A stretch of 64,000 nt of DNA from Ridgeia piscesae (Eukaryota; Annelida; Polychaeta; Sabellida; Siboglinidae). The stretch spans positions 1 to 64,000 of the forward strand of contig JAODUO010000853.1 in the NCBI GenBank assembly GCA_025642075.2, given 5' to 3'. The notes beneath the pieces are model-generated. The model had not been told where the DNA came from and made no database searches. It was given only the letters and a program-made list of their open reading frames with translations. The position numbers were made by a program, and so were the translations under genes. This document shows, piece after piece, positions 13,801 through 25,279 of this stretch (its first letter is position 1; every line of letters begins with the position of its first letter).

Positions 13801-15898
13801 TATTTAGATACTTTCAAATACAAAGGTATTTGACCCCATGTGGGACTATTATGATGCTTTCAGAAGTGCAATACAGACTAAGCTAAATTAGGCACAATAC
13901 ATGTATTTGACATCACATAAACTGATTCGGTTTCATTACCTGTGGCTTCAGTGGGTACCAAGTGTCAACAGGGTCACCATCAAACTGACACATCTCCAAG
14001 CTGACCGTCACTTCACCAATGAAGTCGTCGGGAATCAGCAGGTCGTGGTCCCATACCTGGACCACCAGGTGGCGCCGTCGTAGCTGGTCCTCAGCGAGAG
14101 GGAAGGCAAAGATCTCGCGGTAGCTGGGATTGAGAGTCTTTGGCACGGTGCGGGTCTGGTTGTGACTGGGCTGGTCTGTGGGGTGGAGGTACAGCTGTAG
14201 GCAGACACAGTGCGGGTGTTGAGTTGATCTGGACTTGTTCTCATGCATTTCAACATCAAAATTTACATCAGGTTCATCAACAGCAGACCGAAAACACTAC
14301 ATTTTAACAGATTATATGACTGCTTTTATGAATTTAGAAAAGTTAGTGTTAAAAATAATGACACCAGTAAAGCTGGTAATTTAAATAATAGTTCAAGGAA
14401 AAACAAGTTGACTGTTTTTATTATAAATAAATCTATAGCCTAACATCTTCACCTGACAAGTGTGGTTAATCATTCATCATTTAACCACTTGAGTTGAATT
14501 GTATAATAATAATAATGATGATGACTTCTTTTGCATCAATGTCCTCGAAGACAGAGCTGAGATATACTGGTGAATATGACAAAGATCAGCAGCAACATGT
14601 TTTCGATATATTTTGTTTGAAATTGAAGTTTTCGTCTAATGTTACTCCAAGAGTTAACACGATGGCGGCTGGTGTGATACTGATTCAAAATATGTGTTGT
14701 GAAAAAGCCATCAAGTTTTCTATGCTGCGTTGGGGTACCAACAATGAGAAATTCGGCCTTATCTGCAATAAGCTTTAATTTACTGTTTTTCATCCAAAGG
14801 GAGACGTCTTGGAGACAACCCCTGAGCTGATTAAGGGAGTGACTGGTGTCAGTATGCTTACATACTGCAAGTTGAAGTCAGATTGTGTAAATGAACCAGG
14901 CTAAACGTACATAGATATGTCCAAGTGTCTCTAGAAGTAGTAACAGTTTTACTTCCTAAAGGATTATTTTAGTTTTTTTATCACTAAAGCCCCTACCTTG
15001 ACATACGGGTCAGCAGATTTACCCCGCAGGTCCATCGGGTCAAGGTTTCTGGCCCTGATCACTTTGACCAGAAGCAGTTGTCTTGTTTGGTCGTACTTCA
15101 ATGACAGTTCTATCTCTCCCCTCTCCCGGCGAGACGCTGCATTCATGATGTTGGGGTCCATCTTGTTGAACATTGCCTTCAGCAGCTTCATGTTATTCTG
15201 TCAACGGACAAACATAATTAAACGATATCGCTCAGAACCAATACCATCAAACTGTGCATAGTGTAAGAGTCTAGGGAATTTGTTTGTGTTTTTTTGCTGC
15301 AAATTCAAATAACAGTGTCTAAACATGCATCTCAGCCCCCAGTATATAGAGTGGGTGCTGTGACCCGAATATTTTGTAAATTGTTTACGGGTAGGTGTTT
15401 TGTGAGCATCATTCACAATACAATATATGAGCTCAAACTTCATCATCTTGTGATCAATTCCTGAAAACGTTTAGTAGTTCACAATTGGTCTTCCAGTGGA
15501 AATCCCGCCAGCAGCGTTACGGTCTGGTCAAAATATTAAACAGCACCATGAATGATCTGCAACATTAATCCCCTCTCTCGGTCTGCAGTTTCAGACCCAA
15601 CTCACCCCCACAATACTCACAATGTTCCGACATATACACATCCACATCTAGGTGACTGTTATTTATGCTTGTTCATGATTATAAACTTTTCATAAAGCAA
15701 TGATTTATGCCCATAACAGACCTTTCTGTAATCATAGTTGTCTGTTGCCACCTCGTGTTCACGATTTGTTTCTGCAGCAATCAGACGGGTTAAATCCTGG
15801 ATATGTTTAGGATCTTGTGAGAATGACCGCTCGACATCTGGTTGATGTGAAGAGCTTGCAACACGTGGCTCCCTCTCATGGGAGTTATGTGATCCCAT
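10004..15898 (-). CDS. Tandem C2-domain protein (synaptotagmin/Doc2/RIM-like), eight exons
   Basis: Exons (minus strand, 5' to 3'): 15722-15898, 14997-15197, 13940-14194, 12563-12730, 11418-11494, 11003-11132, 10436-10564 and 10004-10078. All junctions are GT-AG, the frame is kept throughout, and the total is 403 codons plus stop. Residues about 1-60 are polar. C2A spans about 78-205 and keeps calcium-binding Asp in loop 1 (DLRGKSADPYVK) and loop 3 (WDHDLLIPDDFIGE). C2B spans about 220-335; its loop 1 has lost the first Asp (GRVNGLPDPF) and its loop 3 reads DHSMIGSNES instead of DxD...D. A Gln/Arg-rich C-terminal tail ends in DSFPVY. Such proteins usually link membranes to the exocytic machinery in response to calcium. 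No transmembrane segment is seen. The start is placed at 15898 because a TGA lies in frame eight codons upstream, but an extra 5' exon joined at a nearer AG is possible. The exact subfamily is not recognised. Confidence 0.85.
10735..10820. repeat. Compound microsatellite (CT)n-(TA)n-(TC)n
   Basis: Pyrimidine repeat, TA repeat and TC repeat in series, inside an intron of the C2 gene. Confidence 0.9.
11570..12404. repeat. Degenerate minisatellite of about 46 bp, ending in a (GTA)n run
   Basis: About a dozen diverged units built on 'tattgtggtcgtgatagtag' and 'cataatagtggaggtggtgg' fill the intron between the fourth and fifth C2-gene exons. A GTA/GTG trinucleotide run follows at about 12350-12402. 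No part of the neighbouring exons is repeated in the unit. The apparent Val- or Thr-rich open frames here are by-products of the repeat. Confidence 0.85.
12950..13842. mobile_element. Inverted-repeat transposon remnant with GGGTCAAATAC ends
   Basis: The left end is ATAGGGTCAAATACATTG and the right end AAGGTATTTGACCCCATG. About 150 bp at each side consist of AAGTATTTGAAATAC-type motifs in inverted orientation. The interior (about 13140-13640) has a short open frame of 64 codons at 13191 without a recognisable domain. A 160-bp fragment with the same terminus lies at 40520-40682, so this is a repeat family. It sits in an intron of the C2 gene. Confidence 0.65.
14520..14900 (-). mobile_element. 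LINE fragment (CR1/L2-like reverse transcriptase region)
   Basis: Minus-strand translation gives GCLQDVSLWMKNSKLKL followed by ADKAEFLIVGTPTQ. This is the stretch just after the YADD box of CR1/L2-type reverse transcriptases, where the usual text is W M x x N x L K L N x D K T E x x x x G. The rest decays. It lies in an intron of the C2 gene in the same orientation as the gene. Confidence 0.8.
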
Positions 15899-15941
15899 GC
15901 CCAACACCGGAGATATGTAGCTATGTCAGGTATATTCTGCA

Positions 15942-18900
15942 AAAAATGTTATTATAAATATTTTTTTTTAAATTCAAAATGTCTGTTTTTTTATGTAAAA
16001 AAACAGGTATATTCAATATTTTAAAATGTTATGCGGAAAGGATACTGTTAATATGAATTAATATTAAAATCACATCTTGAACAAATTTCAGTTATATCTG
16101 ATCTGTAGTGAAGTCTGTGACAATTGCTATGTTGTGACAAAGAAACAGTTAACCAATTATTTATTTGCTTTATAAAACAATGATTTGGATTGGAATCAAC
16201 ATTTGTTTTGGACCAGACTGTATTTATAAACAATTTTCATACATGCGCGCACGCACGCACACACACACACACATTTGTCCGTAATGGAAACCTCTATCTA
16301 AAGGTCACTTATGAAAGTTCTGAATGACTTCCTATTAGTTTGCACTGCCCACTATCTGTCCATAAGTAACGATAACATGGCTATTGTGTATGACGGTCAG
16401 TTCATTTGGGCCAAACCATTCATAGTCAAAGATATTTTATAATTACGTAAATGCAAAATGCTGTTGGGTATATACAAAGGGGTGTCATCAACAGCATTAG
16501 TAAACAGCAATGACACCATTATTGCTAGCAAAATATTATGGCAATATCGCTACGATAATATTATGATATATGAACTATTGCTTATACACTTTTTGGACAT
16601 TTTATGAACTGTTTAGCTATAGAATTAATTGATCATAAGGACTTTTAGTGATATACATTTTACTTTTTATAATTATTTTAATCACCTACTTATTTAATCA
16701 CTCATTTTATTTATTTCAATCAGTAAATGATCGGATTGGGAATGGCACAAGCAAAACAGATGTGATTTAGTTATATCTGCAAAACAAAAATGCAAATAAT
16801 AAATATTGTTACAAAATAGAACTTTGATTCCCTGCGATGTCATTGGGTGCACACTGCACACAGGGACAATCAAATTGCAATCAAGTCACACATAGACATT
16901 ATCAGCATATTGTGATGTATATATGGTTTCCTTTACACTGTCTCCAACAAATTAGAACTGATTCAGCTTTGGTGCCCAAACTGAGTTGAGACAGTAGCAT
17001 ACAGATGGCAACAGGTCAGTGTACTATTTACCTAGGCGGCCTGGTCAAGCTGGAGACCACCTAGGTAAACAGGCTGGAAGCTCTCCATAAAGGGGGCAAT
17101 TAACCTGTCTGATAGCTCGTAAACTAAAGATAATAACGCACGGTATGAATGTTTGTATTTATTCTAGTTTAACTTAATCATTTACAAACAAGAGTTTTTT
17201 TAAAATATGTATATTATCTAATTAAAGTTTAGTAACGACACGTTGCCGTTGACATACTCGTATATTAGATCGAATCGAAGCCAATAAGCTTATTTACCAA
17301 CAGGTAATGTGCAGCTTAAGTTAAGAGCGACCAATTATTTAGTCTGATATATGATCTACAGCCGATACACAGTTCGATTAATTCCAACTGTCTTACATGA
17401 CTGATTTAGTGACACAATCAGATCAACAACGCAAATCCATTATAATTATTACATTACAGTGTGGACACATGTCTTGACTTAGGTTTTGGTCAAATGTGAT
17501 ACAATAAGCAACACATGCCTTCTTTGTGACAATGTTAACCTAGGTAAATACTACTACTACGGTAAATACAATATACACACACATTAACTGGTTCGTTCTT
17601 CTACAAATTGACACAAGTTCCCATTTGTTGACATTCACAACCAAAATGGCGACAGAATTTTGTAGCCTCGGTCACCAAGACTTCGAGTCAACGGACAGCG
17701 AAAAACGCGTTCAAAACGTGGCGCCCTCTGGAGGAGAATACTTTAATAAAATGGTCACAAGTAGAACCAAACGTGTAGTATAGCAGACTCTATAATAGAT
17801 GTATTCGACCAGCTTATATTTATGATTTTTATAGTCTCAACATGTTGTATAATATGATGGAAACTATGCATTAATAAGCATTATTATTATTCGTGCGTGC
17901 ATAGACATATGCTGTGCGGGTGTGTGTGTGAGAGAGAGAGAGCTAGTGTGTTGTTTCTGTGCGTTTGTGTGCGTATACGTACACGCAGCACCGATTGACC
18001 TTTGCCTTGAATAGATATTGCTCTGTCGGACCAGACACTTAAAACAGCTACTTGTCCGACAATAACATTGCTCAGCATTTTGCCAAGTTACACTCAACAA
18101 GTTTCCAACACAATGAAAACAATTAATGCATGAGCACAAAGAACCCGGAAAATAATATTTACTAAATGGGCACTCGTTCACTGTTAATTCATAATAAACT
18201 AATACATGTCAAATAAGAATTATCCCAATCATATACATAGGAAAGCTCCATGAGCTCCACATATATAATAAATGTATTGTGTTATAGTTTGTTGTAAATG
18301 TAATTTTCAGAACGCACCAACAGCGAAAAACGTTTATTGATATAAACACACTAGGCACCATACTTATGGAAACGTGTGATTTCTTTCTAATTCAGTAACA
18401 AGGACTGTTTTACATTATTCTGATAAGATTAGTAAGCTTTCATTGTAATAATCAAAATAGTTAATAATATGTAAACAATTATATAATTTGGTTATTATGG
18501 TATGATTTTCTAATGTTTTACAAATGAAGTTACTAGAGTCCAAACGGACAAGCAATGTATACATCATCATTTAGAATAGTCCAGGCCAGCGGCAACAGCA
18601 ATGACTGCATAAATAAAGACTCATAATTAAAACTCCATGGTCACCTCGGTAATTTTGCTCCTCGTGTTTCAGACTAATTTCACGAAATGTTTGTGCTCAC
18701 GCATGACCGGCGACGTCAACTCGGGCCAGCAGAATTGCTTCCAACTAGTCCATGTCTTACCACTCACCAAACTCGTGCCGAAATTAGTACATTAATATGC
18801 TGATTTTGTGTTCCATTTTCTTCTGCTAAAATGATACTTAACTAAACTTGTAGTTTGTTACGTTATTACAACAAAAAATACAACAAAAATAAATAAGTTA

Positions 18901-18985
18901 TAAAATATTATAGGTACAACTACATGAATACGTTCTAAGATAAGTACATAAATAAAATAAATAAATAAAATAAAATTGTAACGTT
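15942..18985. other. Upstream region of the C2 gene; no gene supported
   Basis: A TTTTTTGCAG acceptor-like site at 15942-15951 (minus) suggests an untranslated first exon farther up. A CpG-containing, less AT-rich patch at about 17640-17740 holds AAAATGGCGACAG, which is YY1-like and common in promoters. A 45-codon open frame starts at its ATG (17646) but matches nothing I know. A short hairpin (TTTACCTAGGCGG / CCACCTAGGTAAA) lies at 17028-17068. CA and GA microsatellites are at 16247-16272 and 17915-17945. Confidence 0.4.
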
Positions 18986-18989
18986 ATTG

Positions 18990-20190
18990 TAAGTTAAAAC
19001 AGTAAGTAAATAAATGTAAATAAATCTTGCAGTAGGTGACAGTTTTCAATGTCAATGAATGGATGACGGGCAGAACTGCTATGTGGAGCGTATCTACGGA
19101 GAACGCTGCACATAATTCCTTCCTGTGTCAATGAATTCCACAGCGTGATGGAAGCGTACACTGAGTAATAATCTAATACATGTCGAATTGATATGTCGTG
19201 CAGGCTGGCAGTGTTCATAGTTTGTCTTTGTTCTTTTTTTCTTGTGTGGACATATGCTGTGATTACGATGGTAGTGAACCTGGTGCACCAGTGACGTATT
19301 AAAAAACTTGGTGGCATCTCTTTTTCGGCATCTTGCATTACAAAGAGTTCCACGCCAGGTTAGCGTAAACAGCCGTGACGCTGGAGATATGCGGTAACCT
19401 CCAGGCACAAAGCGAGCTGCGGAACGCTTCAGACGCTCTATTGTCTCAATGTCAGTTTTGATGTGAGGTGACGTGGCGTGGCGTGGCGTGGCGTGGCATG
19501 CTCAAGTGTTGGCCTCACGTTTACCTCGTCCGTTATCTTCCTCACTTGAAGTGGCGCCGGATACAGATCGAGTTCTTTTCACTAAGCCAAGTATCTTTCT
19601 GGGTTTGTTTTTGCATGTTATTGATGTGTGTCTGCTACGATAACTTTATGCCGATGATAACAATTGGGTAGTCTTGGTTGTCTCTCAATGGGATCTCTCC
19701 GTTCTCCATTTAGTAATTATCGAACGATGGTTTCTTCTTGGTGGAAGCTGAACGAATGGTGCACTTTTTTACATCAAAGTCTATCTGCTACATATTTGCC
19801 TAATAGACATTTTTAAAGTGTTACGTGGTCATCTGTTTAGTTTAAGATAAACAATAAAGTCATCGTCAAACATCACGTATTTCTGAGACCACACTTGCAG
19901 GCACCTGCGAAGACCAGAACGGACGTCAACTGACCACGACATCTGCACATTGACGACAACTTGTTGACTGCAAGAACAGAGAAGCGCAATGATCCAAGAT
20001 TTTGTCTTTCCACAGATCCTATAGTATTAAATGTTTTGAGAAGTTTTTGTGTGACATTTTATCAAATGCTTTACAGAAAGACGACGTGTGTTTGCTACTT
20101 TTAGTTGATGGTGTATATCCTTCTTAAGGATTCACATATGATGTTGCAGGTCATATTTCGTTTTGGAGCGAGTAATTGGGACGCGTGTTG
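18990..20190 (-). mobile_element. Decayed CR1-like LINE, reverse transcriptase and C-terminal region
   Basis: Minus-strand fragments in several frames line up with CR1-type reverse transcriptase. They are CKAFDKMSHKNFSKHL (20095-20040), a degraded catalytic box MFDDDFIVYLKL (about 19870-19840), FDVKKCTI (about 19775), THINNMQKQTQK (19625-19590), IERLKRSAARFVPGGYR (19445-19385) and LWNSLTQEG (19150-19110). The motifs occur in the expected order. Frames and stops are heavily damaged, so this is an old copy. Confidence 0.8.
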
Positions 20191-20279
20191 CGATAGCTTC
20201 ATGTATTACACCCTTGAATGACTGACAGTTGTAATCCGGTGTTTTGGAAGTGGGATTTCCCATAAGAAACTATGTAGCA

Positions 20280-20395
20280 TATTCAACCGCGTCTGAGGTC
20301 ACCTACAAAAGGTGTACACTGGTCTGTACACCTTTGAGGGTGTACATACCAGTTCAGACGTCTGGGGTGTACACCCTCAAAATTCGCAGACTTAT
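20280..20395. repeat. Short repeat cluster with GTGTACAC motifs
   Basis: 'ggtgtacac', 'tgtacacctttgagggtgtac' and 'ggtgtacaccctcaaa' form overlapping direct and inverted copies that could fold into hairpins. No function can be assigned. Confidence 0.5.
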
Positions 20396-20479
20396 CTGTT
20401 TGTCTTATGTGACTGTTTGTGTGAGTGCTGTTTTGGTCAAACGTCAAGCTGTGGTGGGCCTTGCAAGATGATCGCACAT

Positions 20480-20945
20480 TCTAGGTATTTAACATGTTAT
20501 GAGACTGGATACGTGCAGTTCACTGCGTCACGGCCTCAACAAAATGCAGCTAAAACGACTCCAGCGATTACAAAACACTGCTGCCAAACTTGTCACGCTC
20601 TCTTTACTCACATCACACCTGTCCTCAAACAACTACACTGGCTACCAATCGAACAGAGAATCATCTTCAAAATCTCCATGTTTGTATTCAAGACAATCCA
20701 CGGTGTCTCCCCTACTTACTTGTGTAGCCTTGTTAAACCGTACGATCCATTCCGTGGAAATACGCGCTCTGCAAACAAGCTGCTATTAACAGAACACAAA
20801 TCTAAAAACTCGAGGGAGCGCGATGTTCACCGTATCCGCAGCGAAGGTCTGGAATACACTTCCAAACAATATCAGAGACAGCGCAACAATCAGTATCTTA
20901 AAGACAGCACTGAAAACACATCTTTTCAAAGCTTACTTTGAGTAA
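20480..20945 (+). mobile_element. L2/CR1-like LINE 3' fragment (reverse transcriptase C-terminus)
   Basis: Frames in succession read CSSLRHGLNKMQLKRLQ, RLQNTAAKLVT, then HITPVLKQLHWLPIEQRI and IFKISMFVFKTIHGVSPTYL. These are the diagnostic C-terminal blocks of L2-, Rex- and CR1-type LINEs. The last bases, encoding THLFKAYF-like text, mark the usual end of the ORF at about 20940. There is at least one frameshift near 20590. Confidence 0.88.
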
Positions 20946-20949
20946 TACA

Positions 20950-23390
20950 TGTGGACTTTTCCTGGACATGTTCTGGGCGAATTGACTGTATACATTTTAT
21001 GAAACTAATTTTAAAACTATTTTCCTATAATACAAGCAGGTGTTTTATTGTATATACACTTTTAGAAGAAAGTTTACTTTACACTGATAATGGCGTCACC
21101 GTTTTTATTAATACTATAATGAATGGTAATTATATAAATTTTTTAAATCTAAAATGTCGCTTTATTAACATTAATAGCATTGTTTTAGCATGATGTTTTA
21201 TATGTGTTTGATGAAAACAATAATGTAAAACAGAGCCTTAGATATACATGTAGCTAAGGTTCTGGCGGGCACACGGCAGGTGGCGGTAACCGGGAGATCA
21301 AACGTTCGACGTTCCGTGCTGCGACGCTGTTGCCGCGTTTACTGCCTGTGACGTCATGTAACAATCAAATCGGCCAGATCCAAAAAAACATATCAATGAC
21401 ACATCCTGAAAATCATGTTTTTTGATTTGTAAAATTTTATTGAAACACCCTAAAGATCATATTTGAATAAGGATTATAGCACTTAATATGTTCACAAACA
21501 TATTTAGGCTGCAAATCAAAATTAATCTTATAATAACGGACGGTAATTATAGCAGTAAAAATTTGAAAAAGTATTTCCCTTCTCGGTATACGATCACGTT
21601 TAGCACCTATCTGTTTTGCTTTTCTACTCGTCACCGGTCTCAAATATGGAGTTAAAGTTATTAAATCGAAACGGATCTGAAATCGCATGCAAACTTCCTT
21701 AAAATGTAACTTTTTCAACGCTTTGCTTGAATATTGATATACTCATTTCCGATGTCTTGATACAGGGACATATTTGTAGTCAACTTGACACATGCCTTGA
21801 TTTTATGTTCGCTACAGTCGGGCAAAACGCCACTCAGCATTGTTTTATAATAATCTGGATGTCATGTTTGAGCTCAGTTACCATTGTGTAGCAGTTAGGC
21901 TTTGAGGTTTGCTAAAAAAAACCACTGAAATTCTGCCTTTTATAATACTGATATACATTTTACATGTCCTAGGGCTAGGCTATGTATATAAACATGTACT
22001 GGATACAAACATGACAAACTGTATTGATGATTGAATAAAAAAATGCTATATGTTTACAAGTATCATATATCATCTTATTTATTATATAATTTGTATTTTA
22101 TGTATTCGTGGACTTTTGTAAGAAATGAATATTATCATATCTAGTATTATTATCAGCATGTTAAACATGTCGAAACTCTCTTTGACATGCTGGCCCTATA
22201 GCTACGCCCGCTTAGCCTAAGCCAATGCTAAGCATTAGCCTGGCAAAAGCCAGAGATCTATACTTAGCACTGATTAATGCAGCTTACCATGTGGCTGTGC
22301 GCTGACATTTCACCAGGGCAGTGCTTCGCTTGTCAGACATTCGTGTTTGTTTCTGCAACGGTTTATCACCTCTTGAAAATAAAGTTTTTACAACCCTTGT
22401 GGGAGTGGTAGCAGCCAGATGATGCACAGCATCGTCTTTCAGCGTGCTGTGTGTACAGCCCAACTGATTTTGGAGGAGCGGTCGAAATCAGTAACCACAA
22501 AAATGACAGGAACACATTGGGCTGATTGAAAGGCCCAGTTTTCTCCTGTTACGCGGATAAATCGATTCCACAGAGCACACATGTTGACATCATCTATTTG
22601 AACTTGTGAAAAATAACAGATGCTGATGGCTTGTTTTTTGCATTCGTGGCAGTATATGTCAAGCGCCGGAAACAGCCGAATCTCGGCGAAAGGGTTCCCG
22701 AGTGCGGCGTATCCCGAATTTGATACTAAATTACTAATTGCCATTTAATTTATTATATAATATGATGAGCAGGTTAGGTAATAGCAAGAGTTGTCACAAT
22801 TCGATACTTATCATACACTAATGCTTTATTTTATGCAGTGAAAACGGGAAACTAAATTGGGTAAACATGTGCTTATTTACATATCATAGTCATAAACAAA
22901 AAAATATTATTGTTTAACCGTCTGAGCGTCAATCCAGGTATTTTGGTAAAAGTGTGAATTTTATTTTGCACAGCGCGCGCCCGTTGAACATCGCTATGCC
23001 ACGTGGCGTACGTGCCGCAAACACCGTACACACGGCCGCGTACCGCGTAAACTCCACTTCTCAAACTTGGAACATCGACATGCATGTTTCAGTGTTTCAA
23101 CGACCGATTGTATTAAATACAAGTGTACCATGCATATCGTTTTAACGAAGTCGTACATCAAAAGTTCTGCGCGCAATATTGACCGTTTTTTAACGAATTT
23201 TTACGACAAACGTGAACATCCACCCAACTCGTTTATATGTACATCAGCTATGATGTACATCAGCATTCCATTGGTCTATGTCATCATCTGATTTCCAGTA
23301 CAATCTACTATGATGCCCCTAGTGGGGTGTGGTGTATCTAACGAAATCGGGAATCTACAGAATTAATTAAAAAAAATTAAATGTGGAATA
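20950..23390. other. Intergenic DNA without recognised gene
   Basis: No supported coding sequence. A minus-strand open frame of 101 codons (22439-22744) has no recognisable domain and no splice context. A GC-richer patch with CGTACGTG and CACACGGCCGCG motifs lies at 22970-23050. Confidence 0.4.
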
Positions 23391-23395
23391 AGGTT

Positions 23396-23445
23396 TAGTG
23401 TTAGTGTTAGGGTTAGGGTTAGGGTTAGGGTTAGGTTTAGGTTGA
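23396..23445. repeat. Interstitial telomere-like repeat (TTAGGG)n
   Basis: Four to five uninterrupted TTAGGG units are flanked by variant TTAGTG and TTTAGG units. TTAGGG is the ancestral metazoan telomere repeat. Position within ordinary sequence indicates an internal rather than terminal tract. Confidence 0.9.
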
Positions 23446-23529
23446 AGGTATTTTTGACAAAATTGACATTGATTAGGTGTTTTACACGCATTTGTACGTG
23501 AGTGGTTAACAAGTAGCCACCTCCTAAAG

Positions 23530-23730
23530 CCCGGCGCACACGAGAGCTATCAGCTGAGCTAACAGCCACGCGTGCCTGTTTGCTGAGCTGATAGCTCTCG
23601 TGTGCGCTGCGCTTATCGTGAGCAAAGTGCCACGCGAGGCGGTGAGCAAAATATCTATCGTGTTTAATATTTTCCGCCTCGCGAGGCGAAAGTCTCACCG
23701 TGTGCGCTGAACGTGAGCTATGCTAGCGGC
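23530..23730. mobile_element. Hairpin-forming repeat, probable MITE fragment
   Basis: GCGCACACGAGAGCTATCAG at about 23532-23551 pairs with CTGATAGCTCTCGTGTGCGC at about 23589-23608, a stem of about 25 bp with one mismatch. A second set of related inverted motifs (CGCCTCGCGAGGCG, TCACCGTGTGCGC) follows up to 23713. The shape is that of a foldback or MITE-type element. Confidence 0.6.
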
Positions 23731-23809
23731 AAAAATAAACTGGCCAGTAAAATCCGTAAGGTTTACGGAATTTCAGAAATGGTGACTACACATGACATAG
23801 TGAATGTTG

Positions 23810-24123
23810 TGCTGATAGCCCTGCTAAAAATACTACAGTTTACTATGGTAAACCATGGTAAATCCATAGTAACTTATAGTAAATCATACTAAACCATAGT
23901 ATTATATTTTACCATGCTTTCACCATAGTAAATTCGTACTTAGACATAGTAAACCATAATAAATTACAGTAAAACCATAGTAATTTATAATAAACTACAG
24001 TACACTACGTTTTACTATGCCTTTACCATAGTAAATCCACACGAAGATATAATAAACTGTAGTCAATCCATAGTAAGTTACATTAAACTGGAATATACTA
24101 CATCTTACCATGTTTTCACCATA

Positions 24124-24187
<64 letters not shown>

Positions 24188-24300
24188 TATATGTAAACTG
24201 TAGTATACCCATAGTAAGTTATAGTCAATAATAGTATACTACATTTTTCAATAAAGTAAAGTCATGGTAAGCATAGTAAACCATGTAATAAATTAGTATA
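23810..24300. repeat. Tandem repeat of about 100 bp with palindromic CCATAGTAAA motifs, split by (TA)n
   Basis: Units such as 'ttttaccatgctttcaccatag' recur at about 23907, 24010 and 24107, each containing several TTTACTATGG/CCATAGTAAA palindromes. A pure (TA)n run of about 66 bp interrupts the array at 24124-24187. Confidence 0.8.
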
Positions 24301-24334
24301 TTTAATTAGTATATTTAACTACAATTTGATAAAT

Positions 24335-25240
24335 GAACATTAAACCGCCGAGGCCAAGAAGGGTGAGGAGTCAGTTCAGCGCGTCCTCGCTGCTGTCAGG
24401 GTCTTCACTAATCCTTTCACCGTCGCAGATCAGAACAGGCTCAACTCCCTGGCTTTTGGTGCTCCCATCATCATTGAAGTCGAGAAGGACGTGCTCCAAG
24501 CAGAAGCTTTGGGCTAGGCTGCTAAAGCTGGTTTCATCGGACACCTACAAAGCGGAGAGCCAGGAAGTTTTTTCGACCCTATCAAGAAGAAGAAACTCGA
24601 GAACATGGAGACTTGCGACAAGATGGGCACCCTCACATCATCCCAGGGAAAGGTAATCATGTGTTCCAATACCCGAGATCTATTTTGTTTTAATTGTTGC
24701 ATTTTTAGTGCTTGCCATTAATTTTACATTGTAGATACCCGAGATCTATTTTGTTTTAATTGTTGCATTTTTAGTGCTTGCCATTAATTTTACATTGTAG
24801 AGTGATCCTGTTTTTTTCACGTGTCGCGCAAATAGTAATAGTAAATTTATGTAGCGTCTTTATATTGAGGAATCCGAGGTCAGAGATGTGCCATATATAA
24901 AATCGATAGAGACAGACATGAGTCGTCACTGTAGGATGGGACCTCCAAAGGTTTGCGGTTGGAATGCAATTTCAAACAAATATTAGTTAATTCACTTAAA
25001 TGATTATTGTTTCAAGTGATTTTGTAGTGACTGGAAGTTGATTCCAGATTTATAATTCCGGGTCACCCAGTATCAAGAGCAACGCAACCTCGCCTTCATG
25101 CTCATGCTCCTCGTCAAGTGTCAGAGTCAAAATGATCAAATGGACTTGGAAGAACTCATGAAGTACTGTCTGGTGCCTGCGCCATCAGCGTTGGAACAAG
25201 CTGACTGTATACCATGTTACCGGATCAGGGTAACATCGGC
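24335..25240 (+). pseudogene. Degraded copy of a repetitive transposon-associated gene family
   Basis: Two blocks in order resemble a family of uncharacterised proteins repeated in many invertebrate and fish genomes. The first (24345-24655) reads KKGEESVQRVLAAVRVFTNP, then FTVADQNRLNSLAFGAP and EVEKDVLQAEALG, then an in-frame TAG, then AAKAGFIGHL and FFDPIKKKKLENM. The second (about 25073-25205) reads YQEQRNLAFMLMLLVKCQSQ, then LEELMKYCLVPAPSALEQAD. They are separated by about 410 bp that contains a 66-bp tandem duplication. The stop codon and the gap make it a pseudogene. Family membership is from memory and the function is not known to me. Confidence 0.55.
24671..24802. repeat. Perfect direct duplication of about 65 bp
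   Basis: The segment starting 'acccgagatctattttgttt' and ending 'ttttacattgtag' occurs twice back to back (24671-24736 and 24737-24802) without visible differences, so the duplication is recent. Confidence 0.9.
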
Positions 25241-25279
25241 AACTAATCAACCTCTCTGATCTCGCAGTACCCCTTGGAG

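Noticed and set aside
17646..17783. A 45-codon frame starting AAAATGGCG
   Set aside because: The context is a good start or YY1-like site, but the peptide matches nothing known and no splice donor follows; kept only as a possible promoter mark.
22439..22744. A 101-codon open frame on the minus strand
   Set aside because: No recognisable domain, splice sites or neighbours; its length is within chance for this DNA.
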